NCBI GenBank assembly: GCA_002923335.1
Contig: BEHZ01000045.1
Location: 1 to 12,261, forward strand
Direction of reading: 5' to 3'
Source: a bacterium HR23
GTDB lineage: Bacteria; Chloroflexota; Dehalococcoidia; Lucifugimonadales; HRBIN23
Length of the DNA stretch: 12,261 nucleotides
Each line of letters starts with the position of its first letter. The first letter of the stretch is position 1. Below the pieces are notes generated by a model, which did no database searches, was not told the DNA's origin, and worked only from the letters and a program-made list of their open reading frames with translations. Positions 1 through 5,814 of the stretch are shown piece by piece. The translations under genes and the position numbers were made by a program.

Positions 1-353
1 AGGGCACGGGTGTCCACCTCCGCCAACCCGGGAACGCCATACGCCCTCAGGAACTCGTCTAGGGTCATCTCGGCCCGGGGATGGCTGGGGTGAGGGCACC
101 ACTGGCGCACCACAAAGCCCGCCACCTGAATGCGTCGGGACTCAAAGTCGTCCCGGTTGATGCCGTAGTTGCCCTGGAGGGGGTAGGTGGGCACCAGGAT
201 TTGCCCCGCATAGGAGGGGTCGGTGAGCATCTCCTGGTAGCCGGTCATAGAGGTATTGAAGACCACCTCCCCATAGGCGGAGGTCTCCGCCCCGAACACT
301 TCCCCCTCAAAAACGGAGCCGTCTTCCAGCACCAGGTAGCCTCTCTTGCTCAT
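1..353 (-). CDS. carA: Carbamoyl-phosphate synthase small subunit, N-terminal part (runs off left edge)
   Basis: The glutaminase subunit of carbamoyl-phosphate synthase releases ammonia from glutamine and passes it to CarB to make carbamoyl phosphate, the substrate of the PyrB encoded upstream. Only the first 117 codons are present; they form the CarA N-terminal domain. Recognisable family segments are the opening LEDGSVFEGEVFG (residues 9-21), GEVVFNTSMTGYQEMLTDPS (28-47), the TYPLQGNYG stretch (56-64) and VDTRA at the window edge (113-117). The class I amidotransferase domain with its catalytic Cys lies outside the window. The ATG overlaps the TGA of the preceding DUF3054 gene (ATGA), and GGAG lies 7 nt upstream, so translation is probably coupled. 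It is the fifth gene of the pyr operon; carB would be expected next, beyond the left edge. Confidence 0.95.
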   Translation of the reverse strand, partial: MSKRGYLVLEDGSVFEGEVFGAETSAYGEVVFNTSMTGYQEMLTDPSYAGQILVPTYPLQGNYGINRDDFESRRIQVAGFVVRQWCPHPSHPRAEMTLDEFLRAYGVPGLAEVDTRA

Positions 354-769
354 CCCTTCGCTCCGGAGGGCTGGCGTGTGGCCAGCCCGATGCTGAAGGC
401 GGTGCGCCACAGCACCAGCAAGGCGGCGTTGCCCACCAGGAAGATGGCGAGGGCGGTGCTCAGGAGCGGGCGCTCCAGCCAGAGGCTGCGCGCCGCCAGG
501 CCCACCAGCCCCGCCGGAACCCACGGCCCCAGCACCCGCCACCAGGCACGGGCAGGCCCCCGCACCGCCGAGGGACGGAAGGCTCCCAGCACGCCTCCGA
601 TGGCCAGCCACGCCACCGCCAGGGGCAGGGCGTTGCGCAGGCTCCCCCAAAGGGTTACCGGCTCCCGGTGGCTTATCTGCCCCAGGAGGGCGAAGACAAC
701 GAAGCAGAGCACATCGCCGGCCACCAGCAGGGGCGCCAGGGCACGGGGCTTGGGCAGAAGGGCATTCAT
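350..769 (-). CDS. DUF3054-like small integral membrane protein
   Basis: A 139-residue hydrophobic protein with about four membrane segments, roughly residues 14-32, 45-63, 80-97 and 103-122. The early GDVLCFVVFALLGQISH stretch (18-34) and the following AW..IGGVLG segment resemble DUF3054, a membrane family of about this length with no known function that I can state. A good AGGAGGT site precedes the ATG. The gene overlaps pyrC at its start (ATGA) and carA at its end (ATGA), so it sits inside the pyrimidine operon, presumably translated and regulated with it. That location suggests a link to pyrimidine supply or export of an intermediate, but this is guilt by association only. Family assignment is from pattern memory; that it is a real membrane protein gene is much surer than what it does. 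Confidence 0.8.
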   Translation of the reverse strand: MNALLPKPRALAPLLVAGDVLCFVVFALLGQISHREPVTLWGSLRNALPLAVAWLAIGGVLGAFRPSAVRGPARAWWRVLGPWVPAGLVGLAARSLWLERPLLSTALAIFLVGNAALLVLWRTAFSIGLATRQPSGAKG

Positions 770-2124
770 CCCCTACCTCCTGTCGGCGAGGAACGGGCGT
801 CGTAAACCACCCTTCCCCCCACCACGGTGGCGACCACCATCCCTTGCAAGGTAACCCCCGCCAGGGGGGTGTTCTTCCCCTTGGAGGCGAAACGCGAGGG
901 GTCCACCGTCCAGCGTTTCCGCAGGTCCAGCACTACCAGGTCGCCCGCACTGCCGGGGCGCAGGCTCCCCAGCCCCTTCCCTTTCTCCCCCAGCACACGG
1001 GCAGGGCCAACGGTGAGGGCCTCCAGCAGACGCAGGAGGGGGATACCCTCCTGCGCCACCAAGATGGTGTAGCAGAGGGCAAAGGCGGTCTCCAGCCCGC
1101 TGATGCCAAAGGAGGCCTCCTGGAAGGTGCATGCCTTGTCCACTGGGGTGTGGGGGGCGTGGTCGGTGGCGATGGCGTCTATCACGCCTTCTCGCAGGGC
1201 TCGCTGAAGGGCGTCCCGATGGAAGCGAGTGCGCAACGGGGGGTTCACCTTGCAATGGGTGTCGTAGGCAGAGGGGGAAAGGGGGGCAAAGGGGGAGCCT
1301 TCCCCCCGTGTGCCCAGGAGCCACTCGTCGGTCAGGCAGAGGTGATGGGGCGTCGCCTCGGCGGTAACGGGCAGGCCCCGCTCCTTGGCCCAGCGCACCA
1401 TTTGGGCGGTGCCCGCCGTGGAGATGTGGGCCAGGTGGAGACGCCCGCCCGTAAGGGCGCAAAGGGCGATATCCCGGCCTGCCATGCTCTCTTCCGCCTG
1501 TGGGGGGATGCCCGGCAGGCCCAGGCGACTGGCCACCCACCCCTCGTGGGCGACACCACGGGCGAGGGCCGGCTCCTCCAGGTGGTTGATGATGGGCAGG
1601 CCGGTGAGGGTGCTGTAGTGGAGGGCGGTGCGCATCAGGAAGGCGTTGGCCACGGGGGAGCCGTCGTCGGAGAAGGCCACTGCCCCCGCCCGTGCCAGGT
1701 CGGCCAGTTCCGCCAGTTCCTTCCCCTGGCGTCCCTTGCTCACGCAGGCGATGGGGAGCACCCGTGCCAGCCCCGCCTCTTCCGCCCGGCGGCGCACCGC
1801 CTCCACCAGGGCGGGGGTATCTATAGGGGGAAGGGTGTTGGGCATAGCGCAGAGGGTGGTGAACCCCCCCCGCACCCCGGCCAAGGCGCCGGTGGCGATG
1901 GTCTCCTTCTCCTCCTCGCCGGGCTCCCGCAGGTGGGTGTGGAGGTCAACGAAGCCGGGGCACACCACCAGGCCGGTGGCGTCCAACACCTGGGCACCGT
2001 CGGGGGGTGCCAGGTCGGGGCCGAGGGCTTCCACCCGGCCGTTGACCAGGAGCACCTGGGCAGGGGCGTCCAGGGCCTGGGAGGGGTCTATCACCCGTCC
2101 CCCACGCACCAGCAGGGGCCTCAT
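766..2124 (-). CDS. pyrC: Dihydroorotase, class I (zinc amidohydrolase)
   Basis: Cyclises N-carbamoyl-aspartate to dihydroorotate, third step of pyrimidine synthesis, in the cytoplasm. The 452-residue protein has the amidohydrolase metal ligands in order: HTH in DLHTHLREPG (His62, His64), Asp in FSDDGSP (153/154), His181 in INHLEE, His233 in LHLAHIS and Asp321 in ATDHAPH. The C-terminus ends in the small beta-sandwich typical of the family (GSAGDLVVLDL onward). ATG at 2124 was chosen, not the longer upstream open frame, because it overlaps the pyrB stop (ATGA), follows an AGGAGAGG site and begins the usual LLVRGGRVIDP strand. Compared from memory with B. subtilis PyrC there is an insertion of about 15 residues (near 270-288) between the HHL.LTDEW and KVNPPLRT motifs. 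The metal ligands are intact, so it should be active. Confidence 0.96.
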   Translation of the reverse strand: MRPLLVRGGRVIDPSQALDAPAQVLLVNGRVEALGPDLAPPDGAQVLDATGLVVCPGFVDLHTHLREPGEEEKETIATGALAGVRGGFTTLCAMPNTLPPIDTPALVEAVRRRAEEAGLARVLPIACVSKGRQGKELAELADLARAGAVAFSDDGSPVANAFLMRTALHYSTLTGLPIINHLEEPALARGVAHEGWVASRLGLPGIPPQAEESMAGRDIALCALTGGRLHLAHISTAGTAQMVRWAKERGLPVTAEATPHHLCLTDEWLLGTRGEGSPFAPLSPSAYDTHCKVNPPLRTRFHRDALQRALREGVIDAIATDHAPHTPVDKACTFQEASFGISGLETAFALCYTILVAQEGIPLLRLLEALTVGPARVLGEKGKGLGSLRPGSAGDLVVLDLRKRWTVDPSRFASKGKNTPLAGVTLQGMVVATVVGGRVVYDARSSPTGGRG

Positions 2125-3137
2125 GGGTGCCTCTCCTGGGCGGTGCACAGGAGGTAAAGGAGGGCCATGCGCACCGCCACACCGTTGGTCACCTGCTCCT
2201 GGATAACCGATGAGGCGCCGTGGGCCACCCCGGGGCTTATCTCCACTCCCTCGTTCATGGGGCCGGGGTGCAGCACCAGAGCGCCAGGGCGGGCACGGGT
2301 CAGGCGGTGTTCGTTCACTTGCCACAGGGCGATGTATTCCCGGAGGCTGGGGATAAGCCCCGTCTGCATGCGCTCCTTTTGCAGGCGCAGGGCCATCACC
2401 GCATCCGCCCCCTCCAGGGCCTTATCCAGGTCCGTCTCCACCTCCACGGTGGCGAAGGGGTGGCCGGGGGTCTCTTTCCGCCCGTTCAGGAGGTCCCAGG
2501 GGAGAAGGGTGGGGGGGCCACAGAGCACCACCCGCATCCCCAGGCGCACCAGTCCCCAGAGGTTAGAGCGGGCGACCCGGCTGTGGGCGATATCCCCCAC
2601 GATGACGATGGTGCGCCCCTCCAGCGTCCCCAGGTGCTCCCGGAGGGTGAAGATGTCCAGGAGGGCCTGAGTGGGATGGGCGTGGGTGCCGTCGCCGGCG
2701 TTGACCACCGAGGTGCGGTGGAGCCAGCGGGCGGCCAGGTAAGGGGCACCTGCGTGGGGATGGCGGAGCACCAGCACATCACACGCCGTCGCCTGGAGGG
2801 TCAGGAGGGTGTCTACCAGGGATTCCCCTTTCTCTACGCTGGAACCCGTGGCCTGCATGTTGATGACATCGGCCGAAAGGAGTTTGCCGGCGGTCTCAAA
2901 GGAGATGCGGGTGCGGGTGCTGGGCTCGTGGAAGCAGGTGATGATGGTTTTGCCCCGCAGGGAGGGGACCTTTTTCACCTCCCGCTGGAGCACCTGCTTC
3001 ATGCTCTGGGCCAGGGAGAGGACGGTCTCTATATCCTGGGGGGAGAAGGCGTCCAGGTCCAGGATGTGGCGGTGGGGCCAGGGGGCGGTAAAGCCTGGGG
3101 ATGGGGTAGGCGTGGCTTTTGCCTTCACGCTTTGCAT
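2121..3137 (-). CDS. pyrB: Aspartate carbamoyltransferase catalytic subunit
   Basis: Condenses carbamoyl phosphate with aspartate, the first committed step of pyrimidine synthesis. In the 338-residue protein the carbamoyl-phosphate loop FHEPSTRTRISFE (69-81, with STRTR at 73-77), the KGES loop (103-106), RHP near 125, NAGDGTHAHPTQ (146-157), HSRVARSN, RLQKER and HPGPMNEGVEI are all present in order. It carries about 20 extra, Pro/Thr-rich N-terminal residues relative to the usual start of about 305-310 residue ATCases. The ATG at 3137 is kept because AGGAGG stands just upstream; a shorter form is possible. No regulatory pyrI is seen next to it, consistent with control by PyrR attenuation rather than the enteric allosteric type. 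It lies 24 bp after pyrR and overlaps pyrC by four bases. Confidence 0.97.
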   Translation of the reverse strand: MQSVKAKATPTPSPGFTAPWPHRHILDLDAFSPQDIETVLSLAQSMKQVLQREVKKVPSLRGKTIITCFHEPSTRTRISFETAGKLLSADVINMQATGSSVEKGESLVDTLLTLQATACDVLVLRHPHAGAPYLAARWLHRTSVVNAGDGTHAHPTQALLDIFTLREHLGTLEGRTIVIVGDIAHSRVARSNLWGLVRLGMRVVLCGPPTLLPWDLLNGRKETPGHPFATVEVETDLDKALEGADAVMALRLQKERMQTGLIPSLREYIALWQVNEHRLTRARPGALVLHPGPMNEGVEISPGVAHGASSVIQEQVTNGVAVRMALLYLLCTAQERHP

Positions 3138-3161
3138 GGTGTCCCCTCCTGGGGTTTGCCC

Positions 3162-3728
3162 TTATCCCACCGTTGCATGTGCCCTGCCTCCCTCTTCGCT
3201 CCTTCTAATGACCACCTCATCCCGGCCGTCCACCTCCTCTAGGCGCACGAGCACCTCCTCCCGGAGGCTGGTGGGGATGTTGCGCCCCACATAGTCGGCA
3301 CGGATGGGCAGTTCCCGATGCCCCCGGTCCACCAGCACCGCCAGTTGAATGGAGCGGGGGCGGCCCAGGTCGGTGAGGGCGTCCATGGCTGCACGGGCGG
3401 AGCGCCCGGTAAAGAGCACATCGTCCACCAGGGTGCAGTGCCGGCCGGTTACATCCACAGGCACCCGTGTGGCGCCGGTAGGGAGAGGGCGGCGCAGGAA
3501 GATATCGTCCCGATAGAGGGCGATATCTAAACTGCCCACGGGCACCTCTACCCCCTCAAACTGGGAGATGCGCCGGGCGAGGCGCTGGGCCAAAGGGAAC
3601 CCCCGGGTGAGGATGCCCACCAACAGGACAGCCTCGGCTCCCTTGTTGCGCTCCAGGATTTCGTGGGCCATGCGGGCAAGGGCACGCCGGATATCCTCGG
3701 CGCTCATAATGACCCGTTCTCCAGGCAC
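3162..3728 (-). CDS. pyrR: PyrR: UMP-responsive pyr attenuation regulator / uracil phosphoribosyltransferase fold
   Basis: PyrR binds a stem-loop in pyr leader RNA when UMP is high, which frees the terminator; many members also have uracil phosphoribosyltransferase activity. The 188-residue protein closely matches the family: EDIRRALARMAHEILERNKG (11-30), VGILTRG (37-43), DIALYRDD (68-75), the PRPP motif VDDVLFTGRSARAA (101-114), the LGRPRSIQLAVLVDRGHREL block (121-140) and VGRNIPTS (147-154). The GTG at 3728 is preferred: it puts IRRAL in the same register as B. subtilis PyrR (Ile13). The ATG at 3707 would remove the first strand (ERVIM). A TTG at 3749 lies inside the terminator T-run and is rejected. 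First gene of the operon, directly behind the attenuator it should recognise. Confidence 0.95.
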   Translation of the reverse strand: MPGERVIMSAEDIRRALARMAHEILERNKGAEAVLLVGILTRGFPLAQRLARRISQFEGVEVPVGSLDIALYRDDIFLRRPLPTGATRVPVDVTGRHCTLVDDVLFTGRSARAAMDALTDLGRPRSIQLAVLVDRGHRELPIRADYVGRNIPTSLREEVLVRLEEVDGRDEVVIRRSEEGGRAHATVG

Positions 3729-3732
3729 CGCT

Positions 3733-3744
3733 CCCCCCTGGGGG
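3733..3744 (-). promoter_or_regulatory. Small GC hairpin covering the pyrR ribosome-binding region
   Basis: On the minus strand CCCC-CAGG-GGGG lies between the terminator T-run and the GTG start of pyrR. The GGGGGAG stretch that could serve as Shine-Dalgarno overlaps the 3' arm and ends only 2 nt before GTG. The spacing is poor, and the next ATG (3707) has GGAG 11 nt upstream, so initiation may be weak. Whether the four-pair hairpin matters is inference. Confidence 0.3.
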
Positions 3745-3747
3745 CAC

Positions 3748-3779
3748 AAAAAACCCGCCTGCCCCTGCTGGCAGGCGGG
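3748..3779 (-). terminator. Intrinsic terminator (attenuator) upstream of pyrR
   Basis: On the minus strand a perfect 10-bp stem CCCGCCTGCC / GGCAGGCGGG (3779-3770 with 3763-3754) closes a six-base loop AGCAGG and is followed at once by TTTTTT (3753-3748). This is a textbook rho-independent terminator, only 19 nt before the pyrR start. Its 5' arm is also the partner of the alternative antiterminator pairing, so it is the off-switch of the pyr operon, not the terminator of the upstream gene. Confidence 0.93.
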
Positions 3780-3815
3780 GAGAGCCTTCTTTACCCCCTT
3801 ACCCGACGCCTTGCC
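3770..3815 (-). promoter_or_regulatory. Antiterminator pairing of the pyr leader
   Basis: The stretch 3815-3802 (GGCA-a-GGCG-tc-GGG) is complementary to 3780-3770 (CCC-CGCC-TGCC), giving 11 pairs with a one-base and a two-base bulge. It uses the 3' side of the PyrR-binding stem and the 5' arm of the terminator, so it excludes both. Formed when PyrR is not bound (low UMP), it should let transcription continue into pyrR-pyrB-pyrC-carA. Read by eye; no energies computed. Confidence 0.8.
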
Positions 3816-3847
3816 AGCCTCACGGGGCTGTCTTTAAAGGCCGTCGG
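3803..3847 (-). promoter_or_regulatory. PyrR-binding stem-loop (anti-antiterminator)
   Basis: On the minus strand CCGACG-g-CCTT (3847-3837) pairs with AAGG-CGTCGG (3812-3803). After a purine-rich internal bulge (TAAAGAC), an upper stem CAGCC/GGCTG closes the loop CCGTGA. The core AGCCCCGTGAGGCT (3829-3816) matches the known PyrR-binding consensus ARUCCNGNGAGGYU at 13 of 14 positions. The single change (U to C) turns a G-U pair into a C-G pair. The TTTAAA and CAAGG flanks also resemble the B. subtilis pyr leader. UMP-bound PyrR should hold this stem, block the antiterminator and permit termination at 3779-3748. Confidence 0.93.
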
Positions 3848-3851
3848 TCGC

Positions 3852-3890
3852 ACGCCCGTATGGGCGTCTGGGAGGCCAGACCCCTGGCCT
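3852..3890 (-). promoter_or_regulatory. Two extra hairpins at the 5' end of the pyr leader
   Basis: Reading the minus strand, AGGCCAG-GGGT-CTGGCCT (3890-3873, 7 perfect pairs) is followed by ACGCCC-ATAC-GGGCGT (3867-3852, 6 perfect pairs). Both lie between the predicted transcription start and the PyrR-binding stem. They may protect the 5' end or pause the polymerase. Neither is followed by a T-run, so they are not terminators. Confidence 0.55.
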
Positions 3891-3900
3891 ATTCAGGCTT

Positions 3901-3930
3901 ACTATAGCACACAGTTCACCCAGGATGCAA
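3901..3930 (-). promoter_or_regulatory. pyrR: Candidate promoter of the pyr operon
   Basis: On the minus strand TTGCAT (3930-3925), an 18-nt spacer and TATAGT (3906-3901; 5 of 6 to TATAAT) form a sigma-70-like site. Transcription would start near 3894, just before the leader hairpins, which is where an attenuated leader should begin. The -35 box is poor (3 of 6). Confidence 0.55.
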
Positions 3931-3990
3931 GACCACCGGCACGAGGTATAGCCAACTTTGGGGAACCCAGTGCACGGCACGGGCAGGGCG

Positions 3991-4641
3991 TTATCCGCGC
4001 CCCTGTTTACCGGCTTCTGCCTTACGGGAGACCTCTTCCGCCAGCACCCCCGCCGAGAGGATCACTTTGATGGCGTCTTCCACGCTCATGTCTGCCTCTT
4101 CCACCTGCTCGGCGGGCACCACCACCAGGAAGCCCGAGGCGGGGTTGGGCACGGTAGGCACATACACGACCAGTTGCAAGCACCCCTCTTTGTCTCGCCA
4201 CTCGCTGGTAACCAGGCCGATGGAGCGGAGGCCGGGGCGGGGGAACTCCAGGAAGACCACCCGCCGGTAACGGGCGGTGGAGTGGGAGTTGAAAACATCG
4301 GCGATCTGGCGTGCAGTGCGATACACCACACGAATGCCCGGGAGACGCTCCACCAGGGAGTTCCACCAGTTCACCAGTTGACGGCCGATGACGGTGGTTA
4401 CCACCAGTCCGATGAGGTAAAGGGCCACCAAGGTGATGGCCAATCCCAGCCCCGGCACCACCACATGCAAGAGGCGACTGGTGAGGGGGCGGAGCAAGCC
4501 GTCCACAAAGTCCACGACGAAGCGCACCACCAGGTAGGTAATGACCGCCGGCACCAGAACCGCCAGCCCTGCCAGGATGTTGCGTCGGAGGTGGTGCTCC
4601 AGCCGTAGGGCGACTTTGCGCAGCCAGAAGTTACCAGACAC
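3991..4641 (-). CDS. DUF502 family membrane protein
   Basis: A 216-residue protein with two membrane helices (about 22-44 and 62-86) joined by a short loop, then a soluble domain. The pattern is that of DUF502: PGLGLAITL before the second helix, ERLPGIRVVYRTARQI (98-113), FPRPGLRSIGLVTSEW (133-148), VYVPTVPNPASGFLVVVP (159-176) and DMSVEDAIKVILSAGV (184-199). The family has no established biochemical role that I know. The start is GTG at 4641, 9 bp after the glycosyltransferase stop, with a weak AAGG upstream. It is the last gene of the GNAT-GT4-DUF502 cluster. No terminator is visible between its stop and the pyr promoter, so some readthrough into the pyr leader is possible. The tail is basic and probably disordered (KAEAGKQGRG). 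Confidence 0.9.
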   Translation of the reverse strand: MSGNFWLRKVALRLEHHLRRNILAGLAVLVPAVITYLVVRFVVDFVDGLLRPLTSRLLHVVVPGLGLAITLVALYLIGLVVTTVIGRQLVNWWNSLVERLPGIRVVYRTARQIADVFNSHSTARYRRVVFLEFPRPGLRSIGLVTSEWRDKEGCLQLVVYVPTVPNPASGFLVVVPAEQVEEADMSVEDAIKVILSAGVLAEEVSRKAEAGKQGRG

Positions 4642-4650
4642 CTCAGCCTT

Positions 4651-5805
4651 CTACCCGGCCAATCCCTGATACCAGGATACCACCCGCACTGCCCAGGCGT
4701 CCCAGGAGAATAAGCGGGCCCGCTGCAGCGCCCGCTCCCCCATGGCCTGGCGCAGGGTGGGGGAGCCCAACAGGGTCTCCATGCGGAAGGCGTAGGCACG
4801 GGGGCAAGCCCGCTCCACCAGGTATCCCGTCTGGCCGTGCGCCACTAAGCCGGCCAGCCCCCCCACCCGAGAGGCGACCACCGGCCTCCCACAGGCCATC
4901 CCCTCCAGGGCTACCATCCCGAAACTCTCGTAGGTGGAGGGCACCACCACCAGGTCGGCGGCGGAGTATAAATGGGGCATGACGTGCACGGGCACCGGCC
5001 CCAGCAGGTGGAGGCGGTGCTCTACCCCTAGGCGCTGGGCGAGGCCCCGCAGGACGCCGTCGTGCTCCCCGGCGATGGCCAGGTGCCCCTCCTCCATATG
5101 GGCCAGGGCGTCAATAAGGAGGGGGAAGCGCTTGATGGGGTCGGGACGCCCTACTGCCAGCACCAGCGGCACATCGGGCAGACGGAAGAGGCGGCGCCCT
5201 CCCTCCCTGTCCCCCGGGCGGAAGTGCTCCAGGTCTACCCCCGGAGGGGCCAGGAGGATGCGGTGGGGATCGGCCCCATAGCCCTGGGTCAGGAGGGCGA
5301 CCTCGTGGGTGCTGGAGGCGGTTATCCCCTGGGCGCGTTGGGCGAGAAGGCGCTCGGCCCGCAAACGGCTGGCGGGTTCGGTGTGGCTGTCCAGGAAGAG
5401 GCGCTTGGCCAGGGCGGTGGTATGGAAGGTTACCACCAGGGGCACGCCCCACGCCTCGGCCAGGCGCAGGCCCGCCAGCCCGCTGGTCCAGTAATGGGCG
5501 TGCACCACCCTGAAGCGCCCTGAGGCGGAGCGGAGCACCCCTTGCCAGAAGGCGTTGATGCTGGCCAGCAGGCCTTGCGCATCGGTGGGGGGGTAACCCA
5601 GGGGGATATGCTCCACCCGCACCCCTGGGGAAAGGCCCACCGCTTCGTGGGGGGCGTCGTGGGCGCAGGTGAAGAGGTTCACTTCCATGCCCCAGCGGGC
5701 CAGGGCGGAGCACATCCCCCGCAAGTAGGCGTTCATGCCCCCCACACGGGCACGCCCCATGGCCACCAGGGGGCAGGTGTGGTGGGAGAGGATAGCGATG
5801 CGCAC
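4651..5805 (-). CDS. GT4-family glycosyltransferase (GT-B fold)
   Basis: A 384-residue retaining glycosyltransferase, likely moving a sugar from a nucleotide donor to a lipid or glycan acceptor on the inner face of the membrane. N-terminal acceptor-side signs are RIAILSHHTCPL, VGGMNAY (21-27) and VHAHYWTSGL (101-110). The donor half begins at PPGVDLEHF (187-195), followed by VGRPDPIKRFPLLIDAL (218-234, with the expected Arg and Lys). It carries the E-x7-E motif in YESFGMVALEGMACGRPVV (292-310, Glu293/Glu301). The layout is like MshA and sucrose-phosphate-synthase-like GT4 enzymes, but nothing fixes the substrate. GTG start at 5805, AGAGG six bases before; 9 bp from the GNAT gene upstream and 9 bp from DUF502 downstream, so an operon is likely. 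Confidence 0.92.
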   Translation of the reverse strand: MRIAILSHHTCPLVAMGRARVGGMNAYLRGMCSALARWGMEVNLFTCAHDAPHEAVGLSPGVRVEHIPLGYPPTDAQGLLASINAFWQGVLRSASGRFRVVHAHYWTSGLAGLRLAEAWGVPLVVTFHTTALAKRLFLDSHTEPASRLRAERLLAQRAQGITASSTHEVALLTQGYGADPHRILLAPPGVDLEHFRPGDREGGRRLFRLPDVPLVLAVGRPDPIKRFPLLIDALAHMEEGHLAIAGEHDGVLRGLAQRLGVEHRLHLLGPVPVHVMPHLYSAADLVVVPSTYESFGMVALEGMACGRPVVASRVGGLAGLVAHGQTGYLVERACPRAYAFRMETLLGSPTLRQAMGERALQRARLFSWDAWAVRVVSWYQGLAG

Positions 5806-5814
5806 CGCTGGCCT

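Noticed and set aside
844..2157. Long plus-strand open frame (437 codons) opposite pyrC and the pyrB end
   Set aside because: Gly/His/Gln-rich low-complexity translation with no family motif; an antisense shadow of pyrC in GC-rich DNA.
2125..2325. Upstream extension of pyrC by 67 residues
   Set aside because: It overlaps the pyrB C-terminus in another frame and has Pro/Gly-rich noise; ATGA coupling at 2124 is far better.
2220..3242. Plus-strand open frame (340 codons) opposite pyrB
   Set aside because: Mirror of the pyrB codons, no motif, no ribosome site; pyrB is unambiguous.
3747..3749. TTG start for pyrR
   Set aside because: It lies in the terminator T-run, has no ribosome site and adds seven residues absent from known PyrR.
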